The notes beneath the pieces were generated by a model that saw only the letters and a list, made by a program, of their open reading frames with translations, made no database searches and was not told the DNA's origin. 64,000 nucleotides of DNA from Candidatus Pacearchaeota archaeon (GTDB lineage: Archaea; Nanoarchaeota; Nanoarchaeia; Pacearchaeales; GW2011-AR1), in NCBI GenBank assembly GCA_002690445.1, contig NZER01000347.1:1-64000 (forward strand), in the 5' to 3' direction. Shown here piece by piece: positions 43,582 through 50,490 of this stretch (position 1 is the first letter of the stretch; each line of letters begins with the position of its first letter). The position numbers and the translations under genes were made by a program.

Positions 43582-43986
43582 ATGGAAAATAATATTGTTG
43601 TTTCGGGAAAGAGAAAGACGTCAGTTGCAAAGGCGACTATAAAATCTGGGAAGGGGATCGTTACGATAAATAAGAGGCCTATTTCGCTTTTGCCTTATTT
43701 GCAGCAATTAGAGATAAATGAGCCGTTGGTTATTGCGAAGGATGTTTTGGGAAAATTGGATTTTGATATAGAGGTGAAGGTGGTGGGGGGTGGGATAGCG
43801 TCGAGGATTGAAGCAGCTAGGCTGGCTATTGCGCGGGCTATTGTTAAATTTACAAATAATGAAGATTTGAAGGGTGCTTATCTGATTTATGATAGGAATC
43901 TTTTGGTTGCTGATACGCGGCGGAAGGAAGCTTATAAGCCAGGTGATTCTAAGGCGCGGAGTATGCGGCAGTCTAGTAAGCGGTAG
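43582..43986 (+). CDS. rps9: Ribosomal protein uS9
   Basis: A 134-residue small-subunit protein. SGKRKTSVAKATIKSGKG and the C-terminal ADTRRKEAYKPGDSKARSMRQSSKR tail, which touches the P-site tRNA, are canonical. It closes the operon; rpo10, which often follows, is elsewhere (34329). Its 3' end overlaps the end of the convergent recombinase-domain gene by 14 bases. Confidence 0.95.
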   Translation: MENNIVVSGKRKTSVAKATIKSGKGIVTINKRPISLLPYLQQLEINEPLVIAKDVLGKLDFDIEVKVVGGGIASRIEAARLAIARAIVKFTNNEDLKGAYLIYDRNLLVADTRRKEAYKPGDSKARSMRQSSKR

Positions 43987-44512
43987 TTGATTTTTGTAAC
44001 CTTTCTTTCAACTTCCGTTGAACTGCATAAAAAATTTCATCAGAAATTAATTTTTCATGGGTGCCTTTATGGATATTGCCATCGAATTTTATTTCTCCGA
44101 GGTAGGTTCTGTTTGTAAGAATTTTTTTTAAGCCGTTAATTGATAAATTATATTTTTTTGATAAGGAACTGAGAGAGATGTCTTGATTAAGGAAATCTGA
44201 AAAAATTGAATGGACTTTGGATGCGTCTTGGTTTTGGGTGAGTTTGCCGTCGGCGGGGGCGTATCCCATAGGGGGGCGGGTGACTAGTTTTCCCTGCTTT
44301 GCTTTTTTGCCCATGCCTTGCTTTTGGCTTGCTCCTATGCTCTGCCCGTATTTTCTAAAAGTGTCTAGTGTTTTCCAATCTAGTTTTTCAGCAAGATATG
44401 AATCAAATTGTTCTTTGCTTTCTGGTGCAAATTTGGCGCAGATTTGGCAGAGTTGTTTTCCGAATTTTTCTATTTCTTTTTTATCTTGGTAACTGCATTT
44501 TTCGCATGGCAT
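43973..44512 (-). CDS. Stand-alone large-serine-recombinase DNA-binding domain
   Basis: A 179-residue protein. An N-terminal zinc-ribbon-like part (CEKC, CQIC) is followed at about residue 65 by sequence matching the Recombinase domain of large serine recombinases: GMGKKAKQGKLVTRPPMGYAPADGKLTQNQDASKVHSIFSDFLN, then NRTYLGEI and GTHEKLISDEIF. The catalytic resolvase domain (Ser nucleophile and Arg residues) that normally precedes it is missing, and no remnant is visible upstream. It probably binds DNA, as a regulator, an antagonist or a domesticated recombinase piece. It overlaps uS9 at the 3' end. Confidence 0.78.
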   Translation of the reverse strand: MPCEKCSYQDKKEIEKFGKQLCQICAKFAPESKEQFDSYLAEKLDWKTLDTFRKYGQSIGASQKQGMGKKAKQGKLVTRPPMGYAPADGKLTQNQDASKVHSIFSDFLNQDISLSSLSKKYNLSINGLKKILTNRTYLGEIKFDGNIHKGTHEKLISDEIFYAVQRKLKERLQKSTTAY

Positions 44513-44542
44513 GATTTTTAAAGATTTGTAGAAGTTTTAAAT

Positions 44543-45175
44543 TTACCTAATGTCGGCAGCCATTTGTTCTAGTTGGTTGAGGTTCACTTTTCTTGATCTA
44601 AAAGGCCAGTGTGTTCTGCCCCCTAAGAATTTTAGTGCGGCTATATAATATCCAATCATATCAGCTGTTTTAATTACTTGTTTTCTTTTTGTTGATCTTT
44701 GTATTGTTTTTCTGATTGAGCGATGTTCTGTTTTTCCGAGGCCGGCTATGTCAAGCCAAGATTGTAAAACCTCATTGATGAATCCTGAACTTGCTTCACC
44801 ATCCATTTCATCTAAAAAGAGGATTGTTTGTTCTGGGTTGATATCATATTCTTGGAAAAATTTGAATGTCAAGGCAGCGACGGCATTTGCTTTTGATAAG
44901 TCGATGCTGTGGGCGTCTTTTTGATGAATTACTGTATAATAAAAATCTTGATGTTCTCCTAAATATGTTTTTGCGCATTGAAGTATGCGGCTTGTTTTTT
45001 TTGGATTTTTTCCAAAGAATTTCCTTCTTTGCTTTGAACCATATTTTGGGGTTCCGTAGCCACCTCCGTCTAACCCAAGATATCCTGTTACGATCAGAAA
45101 TGGGTGATGTTTGTTACCAATTCTAAATCCATTGTTTGTTTCGTCTAAACCAATAGCTAATCGCCTCTTTTTCAT
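44543..45175 (-). CDS. Hypothetical protein, possible RNase H-like fold (DUF3800-like)
   Basis: A 210-residue protein. AIGLDETNNGF near the start and TILFLDEMDGE in the middle put acidic residues at strand ends, and KTADMIGYYIAALKF near the end resembles the last conserved helix of DUF3800-type proteins. This suggests an RNase H-like nuclease fold, but no catalytic set can be proven by eye. A TATA-like TTAAGCTTAAAT (45188-45206) precedes the start on the minus strand. It lies between the recombinase-domain gene and XerA-like integrase, in an accessory area. Confidence 0.5.
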   Translation of the reverse strand: MKKRRLAIGLDETNNGFRIGNKHHPFLIVTGYLGLDGGGYGTPKYGSKQRRKFFGKNPKKTSRILQCAKTYLGEHQDFYYTVIHQKDAHSIDLSKANAVAALTFKFFQEYDINPEQTILFLDEMDGEASSGFINEVLQSWLDIAGLGKTEHRSIRKTIQRSTKRKQVIKTADMIGYYIAALKFLGGRTHWPFRSRKVNLNQLEQMAADIR

Positions 45176-45236
45176 GATTAAGAGAAATTATTTAAGCTTA
45201 AAAAAATATGTGAGATTTAAAATATATTATTCAGGA

Positions 45237-46073
45237 TTAAGTTTGCATCAGCCCGTCAATTGGACTTTTTACATCTTTTATTTGTTCTCTACTAATGTGA
45301 GTATATAACTCTGTGGTTGAAATTGAGGCGTGGCCCAATAAAGTTTGTATGATTCTGATGTCGACGCTGTTTTCTAATAAGTGAGTCGCAAAGCTGTGTC
45401 TTAGGGTGTGACAGTGGACTTGTTTTTGGATTTGAGCTCTTTTTGCAGCAGATGAAACTATTTTTTGGAGATTTCTCGACGACAATTTTCCTTTTGGTCC
45501 GGTGAATAAATATGTTTGTCCTCGCTGTTTTTGTTTTTCTGCTTGTTTTTTTAAATCTTTAAATAAGAAATCAGGAATGTTGAAAATTCGGTCTTTTTTT
45601 CCTTTTGCCTGCCTAACATGTCCGATTTTTTCTTCAAATTGCAAATCGTCGACGCTGAGGTTGGTTAATTCTGAGACACGAAAACCGCAGGCATACATTA
45701 AACTTACCATGAGTTTTGATTTTTTTGTGTCTAATACGTGGAAAATTTTTTTGATTTCATCTTTTGAAAGAACTGTGGGAATTTTTTTTTCTTTTTTAGG
45801 ACGTTTTATTGCTGTTGTGATGTCTTTTTGTAAAATTGATGTGAATGCGTATTTTATTGCTGCTAAAAATAAGATTGTGGAAGAAGCTGATTTGTCAGTG
45901 AGATTTTCTGAAATAAAAAGTTTGACATCATCTTGGGTGATTTGTTCAGGATTTTTATTTGTGTGATCTAGGAGATCTGAGTTTGCTTTTAGATAGTTGC
46001 GGAGAGTGTAGTCTGAATTTTTTGAGATTTTTAATTCAACTTCTATTTTTTTTAGGAATTCGTGTTTTTTCAT
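45237..46073 (-). CDS. xerA: XerA-like tyrosine recombinase
   Basis: A 278-residue integrase. The N-terminal SAM-like DNA-binding domain covers residues 1-90. The catalytic domain has Arg in CGFRVSELTNL, Lys in the KGKKDR turn, HTLRHSFATHLL (His, Arg), LLGHASISTTELYTHIS (His and nucleophile Tyr). Length and motif order match archaeal XerA, which resolves chromosome dimers. The ATG overlaps the stop of the upstream nucleotidyltransferase gene (ATGA), so the two are coupled. It could be the chromosomal dif recombinase or an element integrase; the former is more likely given its short compact form. Confidence 0.88.
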   Translation of the reverse strand: MKKHEFLKKIEVELKISKNSDYTLRNYLKANSDLLDHTNKNPEQITQDDVKLFISENLTDKSASSTILFLAAIKYAFTSILQKDITTAIKRPKKEKKIPTVLSKDEIKKIFHVLDTKKSKLMVSLMYACGFRVSELTNLSVDDLQFEEKIGHVRQAKGKKDRIFNIPDFLFKDLKKQAEKQKQRGQTYLFTGPKGKLSSRNLQKIVSSAAKRAQIQKQVHCHTLRHSFATHLLENSVDIRIIQTLLGHASISTTELYTHISREQIKDVKSPIDGLMQT

Positions 46074-46597
46074 TTTAGAAAAAAATTGCGAGTAACTTTA
46101 TTTTGTTTTGAGAATTTAATTTCTGCTTCGTCAAAAATATGGTAGCAATTTTCGGGTTGTTTTCCTTCTGATTTTTGTTTTTTCATTAATTGTAATTTTT
46201 TGTTCCAGAATTCTACTGCCAATGGGTTCTTTATAAAATAAGCTTCTAATTGCGCAATTGCTTTTGTTATGATGCTTTTTTTATCTAAAAGAACTCGATG
46301 TCTTTTATAATAATCATACCATAAAAAAGGATACTCTTTAATCCACCTTTTGAACTCTTTTTCGGGAATTATTTCTAAATCAACACGCACCCCTTTTATT
46401 TTACGATGGTTCAACTTATATTTTTTTATTTTTGTGGAAATTATTTCAATATCTATATCTGAATCTAATTTTTCCTGTCCAACTGAACAACTTCCAAAAA
46501 CAACCATTCCTACTACAGAAGGATCTTGTTTTTGTTTTTCTGCTATCTGCCGGATTATTTTTTGTTGGACTGTCTGTTGAAATTCCTCTTTTTTCAT
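46070..46597 (-). CDS. Nucleotidyltransferase-domain protein (MNT/KNT type)
   Basis: A 175-residue protein. GMVVFGSCSVGQEKLDSDIDIEII carries the GS and DxD signature of the polymerase-beta-like nucleotidyltransferase fold, and KGVRVDLEIIP holds the third acidic residue. The C-terminal half is helical. Small proteins like this act as antitoxins (MntA) or modify other molecules; no HEPN partner is nearby. It is translationally coupled to XerA. The ATG at 46597 lies about 23 bases after its TATA box; a longer frame to 46642 would include the promoter. Confidence 0.75.
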   Translation of the reverse strand: MKKEEFQQTVQQKIIRQIAEKQKQDPSVVGMVVFGSCSVGQEKLDSDIDIEIISTKIKKYKLNHRKIKGVRVDLEIIPEKEFKRWIKEYPFLWYDYYKRHRVLLDKKSIITKAIAQLEAYFIKNPLAVEFWNKKLQLMKKQKSEGKQPENCYHIFDEAEIKFSKQNKVTRNFFLK

Positions 46598-46619
46598 GTT
46601 AAAAGATTGTGCGAACCTG

Positions 46620-46635
46620 TTTATATTTGTTGTGG
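46620..46635 (-). promoter_or_regulatory. Promoter of the nucleotidyltransferase-xerA operon
   Basis: Minus strand CCACAACAAATATAAA, ending 22 bases before the ATG at 46597. Confidence 0.65.
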
Positions 46636-46694
46636 TTTGCACTTTGCTAACTTGGTTCAGATAGTTTTTTATAGTTTAGATTTATATTTTAGTT

Positions 46695-46940
46695 ATGGTA
46701 AGTTTTGGTGAAATTATGAGAACAAAAAAATCTTTAGGAATTCTATTTCTTGTTGCAGGATTTATTGTTTCGCTAGCCCTTGTTGTTTTTTGGATGGCTA
46801 CAGTTCCTATGATGAAGGGTGGCTGGAATGATGGGTGGAAAGTTTTAGTGAGTGCAGTTATTGTTTTTGCAGTTTTTGAAATCCTTGGGTTTTTATTGCT
46901 TATTAGAAAAAAGGCACTCAAAACAGCTAAAAACGCATAA
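46695..46940 (+). CDS. Small membrane protein, two helices
   Basis: An 81-residue protein with hydrophobic segments at about residues 14-36 and 50-71 and a basic C-terminus. WMATVPMMKGGWNDGW lies between them. Not a recognised family. TATA-like TTTATATTTT lies close upstream (46680-46689), which would favour the internal ATG at 46716 (74 residues); the start is therefore uncertain. Confidence 0.55.
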   Translation: MVSFGEIMRTKKSLGILFLVAGFIVSLALVVFWMATVPMMKGGWNDGWKVLVSAVIVFAVFEILGFLLLIRKKALKTAKNA

Positions 46941-47006
46941 AAAGAGGGGTACATATAATGTATCTTGTACGAAGCTTTACACGGGGGTTGGTTTTAGCGG
47001 GAAAAA

Positions 47007-47474
47007 TTATTGAATTTTATCTTTTCCGCGTGCTTCTGCGAGACAATCTAATGCTGCATCAGAAATTTCATCAGATCTTATTGGCTCCTTGCACTTAGGT
47101 TGGCTTTGTGCACGGGCATCTTTTTTTGGGACTTCGTCTTCAAATTGATAGCCTTTTTGATTTGCATATTCTTTTCCAGCCATTATAGCACGTTTTTTTG
47201 CGAGAACCTCAAGTTCTTTTAGGTTATGCGCGCACCCGAGTGTTCTGATAAATCCCTCTTCTTCAGGATGATAGGTGCCTGGTCCCCTCCAACCGGTATC
47301 AAAAAGATGTATTGGAATGTGGCCATCAGGAGTCATTGGGCCGGGAACTATTTCAAGAGGACTAAAACCTCCAACCCGATCTTCTCGATAATCTGTGATA
47401 TGGTAAGAATTTGGATTTTCATCTTCTCCTGGAGTACACACCCTTCCTCTTCTCAATAATGCAAAATTTGCCAT
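47007..47474 (-). CDS. Hypothetical soluble protein, 155 residues
   Basis: No family recognised. The first 70 residues look globular (SYHITDYREDRVGGF, GHIPIHLFDTGWRGPGTY); then NLKELEVLAKKRAIMAGKEYAN is a helix, and the end is charged. A TATA-like AAATATTTAAAAAC lies about 25 bases before the ATG at 47474. Two cysteines at 13 and 81 are not in metal-site spacing. Isolated between small membrane protein genes. Confidence 0.55.
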   Translation of the reverse strand: MANFALLRRGRVCTPGEDENPNSYHITDYREDRVGGFSPLEIVPGPMTPDGHIPIHLFDTGWRGPGTYHPEEEGFIRTLGCAHNLKELEVLAKKRAIMAGKEYANQKGYQFEDEVPKKDARAQSQPKCKEPIRSDEISDAALDCLAEARGKDKIQ

Positions 47475-47609
47475 AAAAAGTAGTGCTTTTTTGGTTTTTA
47501 AATATTTATATGGTTGGCTATATCTAATGAATTTGCACTTAGGTTACCTAAGTTAAATAAAAGAAAGCTTGCGAAAAATTAAGCAAGCAAAATAAAATAA
47601 ATTATGACC

Positions 47610-47801
47610 TTATTTGGCAAAGATGGCCATTATGACGCCGATTACTGCGCCGATTACTACGACCCATCCGGCAATAACTGTTATTACTTCTGGGATAAAT
47701 GGCACAGTTAGTGTTTGGCCAATCATCCCGAAACCAACAGCTAGTGAAACTAGTACGCCGACAATCCAAGCCACAATACCCATTAAACCTGCATTTGACA
47801 T
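47610..47801 (-). CDS. Small two-helix membrane protein
   Basis: A 63-residue, glycine- and valine-rich protein with two hydrophobic segments (about residues 8-28 and 38-60). A strong Shine-Dalgarno sequence AGGAGG sits six bases before its ATG, the clearest one in the window; most other genes here use leaderless starts or overlapping codons. This suits its place as the second gene of an operon behind the 95-residue membrane protein. Function unknown. Confidence 0.65.
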   Translation of the reverse strand: MSNAGLMGIVAWIVGVLVSLAVGFGMIGQTLTVPFIPEVITVIAGWVVVIGAVIGVIMAIFAK

Positions 47802-47822
47802 ATTTCCTCCTTTTGTATTTAG

Positions 47823-48110
47823 TTACTTTTTTGTTTTAGCAATAACATGGAGTGTGCCCATTGCCAAGACAAAAGAGATCATGATAAGGATAAAATAAGC
47901 ATCAGTTATGGATTCTGTGTAGCCGAAATAAATCCTTGACTCGCCGATGATATTTGTTGTGTCTGGATTTAGTGTGCATGTTGTCCATTGATATGATGGA
48001 TTGGGAACAAGGGGGGCAGTTTGGCACGGGACAAAAGGGATGAACATTGATATAAAAAAAAGAAGTATGGCAAAGACTACAGAGTATGCTAACCTCTTTT
48101 GTAATTTCAT
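47823..48110 (-). CDS. Small two-helix membrane protein
   Basis: A 95-residue protein: an N-terminal hydrophobic segment (VVFAILLFFISMFIPFV), an external loop with two cysteines (FVPCQ, WTTCTL) that could form a disulfide, and a second helix (AYFILIMISFVLAMGTLHVI). A TATA-like TTTATAAAC on the minus strand lies about 25 bases upstream of its ATG. First gene of a two-gene operon; divergent from the repeat array and coiled-coil/winged-helix gene. Function unknown. Confidence 0.6.
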   Translation of the reverse strand: MKLQKRLAYSVVFAILLFFISMFIPFVPCQTAPLVPNPSYQWTTCTLNPDTTNIIGESRIYFGYTESITDAYFILIMISFVLAMGTLHVIAKTKK

Positions 48111-48201
48111 GTTCTTTTGATGTTTTTGAAGTTTATAAATTTTTCTTGAATACTCTGGGATTTGGGAATTATTTTAGCTATAATGGCAGTGTTTGATTGT
48201 T

Positions 48202-48379
48202 TTTGGACAGCTAAAGGTTGTGTTTGGACAACTAAATGGGGTGTTTGGACAGCTGTCCAAGAAATGGGGTGTTTTTCTTGGTTGTCCAAACTTTTTTTAT
48301 TTTCTTTTGTCCAAATTGGTTTTATCCTCGATGATGGGGGGCTGTCCAAAGTTTGGACAACCATGTTGTTTTTTGGACA
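48202..48379. repeat. Array of TTTGGACA octamers
   Basis: Nine copies in 178 bases, in both orientations (TTTGGACA at 48202, 48223, 48244, 48352, 48372; TGTCCAA(A) at 48254, 48283, 48308, 48343). Two pairs form close inverted repeats, such as TTTGGACAGCTGTCCAAG at 48244-48261. It fills most of the 364-base gap between the divergent genes at 48110 and 48475, about 60 bases upstream of the latter's TATA box. Five further copies lie inside that gene. Confidence 0.85.
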
Positions 48380-48474
48380 ACCGGATGATTTGGGGGTGAA
48401 AAATGGGAATTTTCATGTTTTTTAGGAGAAATTTGCGAAACATTTATATAGTAACTTTATTAAAAAATTATAAT

Positions 48475-49101
48475 ATGTTTGGTTTTTTTAGAAAAAAGAG
48501 GGATGTTGAAAGATTAAAACAAGAAGTTCAAGAATCGTTTGGACATGTAAAAAAAGATTTTAATAAAGTTGGTGAATGGATTAAACATATCGACGATAAA
48601 CAAACTACTCATGCTGATGACATTCTAGCTATTAAAGAACAACTTTCTGAGATGCAAAATGAGCTTGAAGAGGTGAAAAATTGTGTTTCTTTTTTGGGTC
48701 CACAGATTTCTGGCGGGCTGTCCAAACAGCCGCACCCTGCTGTCCAAAAACAAACACCTGTTGAGGTTGTCCAAACACCTGTCCAAACAGCTGTCCAAAC
48801 AGGCATTTTAGACAATTTAACAGTAATGGAGAGGGCAATTATTTGGGCTTTGATAAATTCTGGGGAAGACATGAAATTGAGTTATGATGATCTATCTGTT
48901 TTATTAGGGAAAAATAAAAGCACTATTAGGGGGCAGATAAATGGGTTAAAACAGAAAAGTGAGGGTCTAATTGAAGAGGCAAGAGAGGCAAATGGTAAAA
49001 AAAGGTTATATATACCTGAGAAGATGAGGCAGTTTTTAGTGAAAAGTGTAAAAGTGAGAGTTAACAGCAAAAAGAAACCAGGGAAAAAGGAGAAAAAATG
49101 A
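48475..49101 (+). CDS. Coiled-coil/winged-helix protein with TGTCCAAA-encoded linker
   Basis: A 208-residue protein. Residues 1-75 are a coiled coil (DVERLKQEVQESFGHVKKDF and ILAIKEQLSEMQNELEEVKN). Residues 80-110 are a Gln/Thr/Pro/Val linker with repeated VQT, encoded by five copies of TGTCCAAA (48719-48799). Residues 112-195 look like a winged helix: LTVMERAIIWALINSGEDMKLSYDDLSVLLGKNKSTIRGQINGL. A basic tail follows. It starts 25 bases after a TATA box (ACATTTATATAG). The layout coil-linker-wHTH is shared with the protein at 49342. It probably binds DNA, perhaps the octamer array in front of it. Confidence 0.7.
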   Translation: MFGFFRKKRDVERLKQEVQESFGHVKKDFNKVGEWIKHIDDKQTTHADDILAIKEQLSEMQNELEEVKNCVSFLGPQISGGLSKQPHPAVQKQTPVEVVQTPVQTAVQTGILDNLTVMERAIIWALINSGEDMKLSYDDLSVLLGKNKSTIRGQINGLKQKSEGLIEEAREANGKKRLYIPEKMRQFLVKSVKVRVNSKKKPGKKEKK

Positions 49102-49211
49102 GGATTGAGAAATGTGAAAAATGTCTTGATGTAAATGTGAGGATTGCCACGTCTGAAAAAGGATAGAGATTTTGCAATTCTTATGAAAATTGTGAGTTTT
49201 GTGGTGACTAA
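49098..49211 (+). pseudogene. Possible broken zinc-ribbon gene with in-frame TAG
   Basis: The frame starts MRIEKCEKCLDVN, overlapping the upstream stop (ATGA), meets TAG at 49164, and continues RFCNSYENCEFCGD before TAA. Reading across TAG gives two cysteine pairs (CEKC and CEFC), the layout of a small zinc ribbon. TAG acts as a stop elsewhere here, so I treat it as a decayed gene or chance. Confidence 0.3.
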
Positions 49212-49296
49212 AAAGTTTACACACTACAAAATGAATACATTAAGGGCGATTGAAGATGCACTTAGAAAGCTGAAATTTCTAAGGAAGAGGATATAA
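49183..49296 (+). CDS. Small basic protein, 37 residues, doubtful
   Basis: MKIVSFVVTKKFTHYKMN followed by LRAIEDALRKLKFLRKRI. The second half would be an amphipathic basic helix. No promoter or ribosome site is visible and it overlaps the possible zinc-ribbon remnant. Confidence 0.25.
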   Translation: MKIVSFVVTKKFTHYKMNTLRAIEDALRKLKFLRKRI

Positions 49297-49303
49297 TAGC
49301 AAG

Positions 49304-49323
49304 TTAATCGGTGAAACGATTAA
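49304..49323. terminator. Short hairpin between convergent genes
   Basis: TTAATCG, a six-base loop GTGAAA, then CGATTAA. A perfect 7-base stem about 20 bases before the end of the convergent gene at 49342. Confidence 0.35.
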
Positions 49324-49341
49324 TTGAAAGAAATGCTAAGA

Positions 49342-50049
49342 TTATAAGTCACGAAGTTTGTTTATCGTCGATAAAGTAGCTATATTTTTAAGATCTTGGG
49401 AAATAGAAAGTGCTATTTTCTTGTTGTTTTGGCGTGTTTTGATGATAGGAACACCCTTACTTATAAGTTTATTAGTGTAATCACGAATTGAAGACTCACT
49501 TAGATTAAGGTTATTTGCAAGTAGTTTGTAGGTAATTTCTTCTATATTTTGCTCTTCAAAGGTGTATAAAGTAGAGAAAACACGCATTTCTTGGGGTGTT
49601 AGGCGCTTAAATTTAAGACGTATGCCCTTTTTTATGTTATCTAGTGAATCAAGGGCTTGTTGAGCTTGTTGGAACTCGTTAATCATGTCATTTTTATGTG
49701 GTTGTGCGAACTTTTCAGCGTTATTGTCTGTCTGTTGGTTTGTCTGTCTGTCTGTTGGTTTGTCTGTTGGAACCCCTCCATTTCCTATGGAAACTGCTAA
49801 ATTTGGGGGAGAGATGGGTTGTACTGACTGTTGATGTGTTGGAGTTTGTGTTGGAGTGTCTGTTTGGAGGGGGTGCATTGTTGGGGTTTGTGTTGGAGTT
49901 GTTGGAGTGATATTTTGGCTTGTTAAGGTAATATCTTGGTTTGTTGGAGCTTTATAATGACTAATTTCTTGTTTAAGCTGGTGTATTTGCTCTTGTAGTT
50001 CAGAAATATCGTTTTTTATTTTTAAAAACGCTTGTTTGAGTTTATCCAT
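49342..50049 (-). CDS. Coiled-coil/winged-helix protein, MDxLKQAF type
   Basis: A 235-residue protein. The start MDKLKQAFLKIKNDISELQE runs into a coiled coil to about residue 35. A long Thr/Gln/Pro linker (TPTQTPTMHPLQTDTP; DKPTDRQTNQQTDN) follows to about residue 110. The C-terminal 110 residues look like a winged helix: FKRLTPQEMRVFSTLYTFEEQNIEEITYKLLANNLNLSESSIRDYTNKLISKGVPI. The linker is encoded by low-complexity repeats around TGTCTGTTGG. The ATG at 50049 is preferred because the longer frame passes over the TATA box. It is a likely transcription factor or chromosome-binding protein; see the sister gene at 48475. Confidence 0.7.
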   Translation of the reverse strand: MDKLKQAFLKIKNDISELQEQIHQLKQEISHYKAPTNQDITLTSQNITPTTPTQTPTMHPLQTDTPTQTPTHQQSVQPISPPNLAVSIGNGGVPTDKPTDRQTNQQTDNNAEKFAQPHKNDMINEFQQAQQALDSLDNIKKGIRLKFKRLTPQEMRVFSTLYTFEEQNIEEITYKLLANNLNLSESSIRDYTNKLISKGVPIIKTRQNNKKIALSISQDLKNIATLSTINKLRDL

Positions 50050-50129
50050 GTTAAAATTTTGAAAAGAGGGTTTATATTTTTTATTATGATGTAGGATATA
50101 GATCATAATCTATTATTAATATGTTATAA

Positions 50130-50399
50130 TTACTGGTGTTTTGCATATATTTCGTGTGCTTTGTTTGAAATTCGCCATCTTAATCTTCTTAAATAAACAA
50201 TTCCTTTTGGGTTTTGTGTGATTTTAATTACTAATTGTTTTTTTTCAAGTTCTAAAAGTAAAGTTTTGGTGAATTCTTCATCGCGTGCCAGTTCTTTTGC
50301 TATGTCAGAAGTGAAAACTTGTTTAGGAAAGATTGAATAGAGGTGGAAAAGTATCTGTTCTTGGATTTTTTGTTGTTTTGTTTGGGAAATTTGTGGCAT
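50130..50399 (-). CDS. Winged-helix DNA-binding protein
   Basis: An 89-residue protein predicted to be one winged helix: EQILFHLYSIFPKQVFTSDIAKELARDEEFTKTLLLELEKKQLVIKI is helix-turn-helix with its recognition helix, and GIVYLRRLRWRISNKAH the wing and final helix. It may regulate its neighbours, such as the coil/wHTH gene downstream or the divergent Lhr helicase. A shared-pattern promoter lies 22 bases upstream. Confidence 0.65.
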   Translation of the reverse strand: MPQISQTKQQKIQEQILFHLYSIFPKQVFTSDIAKELARDEEFTKTLLLELEKKQLVIKITQNPKGIVYLRRLRWRISNKAHEIYAKHQ

Positions 50400-50420
50400 G
50401 GGTTATTAAAGTTATTCGGT

Positions 50421-50437
50421 TTTATATATTTTGTGAT
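50421..50437 (-). promoter_or_regulatory. Promoter of the winged-helix gene at 50399
   Basis: Minus strand ATCACAAAATATATAAA, ending 22 bases before the ATG at 50399. Confidence 0.65.
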
Positions 50438-50490
50438 GGAAATGTTTATTAATCGGGTTTTTTTGGCTGACTAGAGGGTTGATTTTTAAA

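Noticed and set aside
46070..46597. HEPN-MNT toxin-antitoxin pair
   Set aside because: A nucleotidyltransferase domain is present, but the coupled neighbour is a XerA-like recombinase and no HEPN gene with the RxxxxH motif lies nearby.
48107..48364. An 85-codon minus-strand frame across the octamer array, with VQT repeats
   Set aside because: The repeats come from the TTTGGACA octamers in reverse. It lacks a promoter and runs into the start of the 95-residue membrane protein gene. The DNA array is the better explanation.
49164..49166. TAG recoded as an amino acid
   Set aside because: TAG ends several intact genes in the window, including those at 6451 and 35356, and no recoding signal is visible, so decay is a simpler reading.
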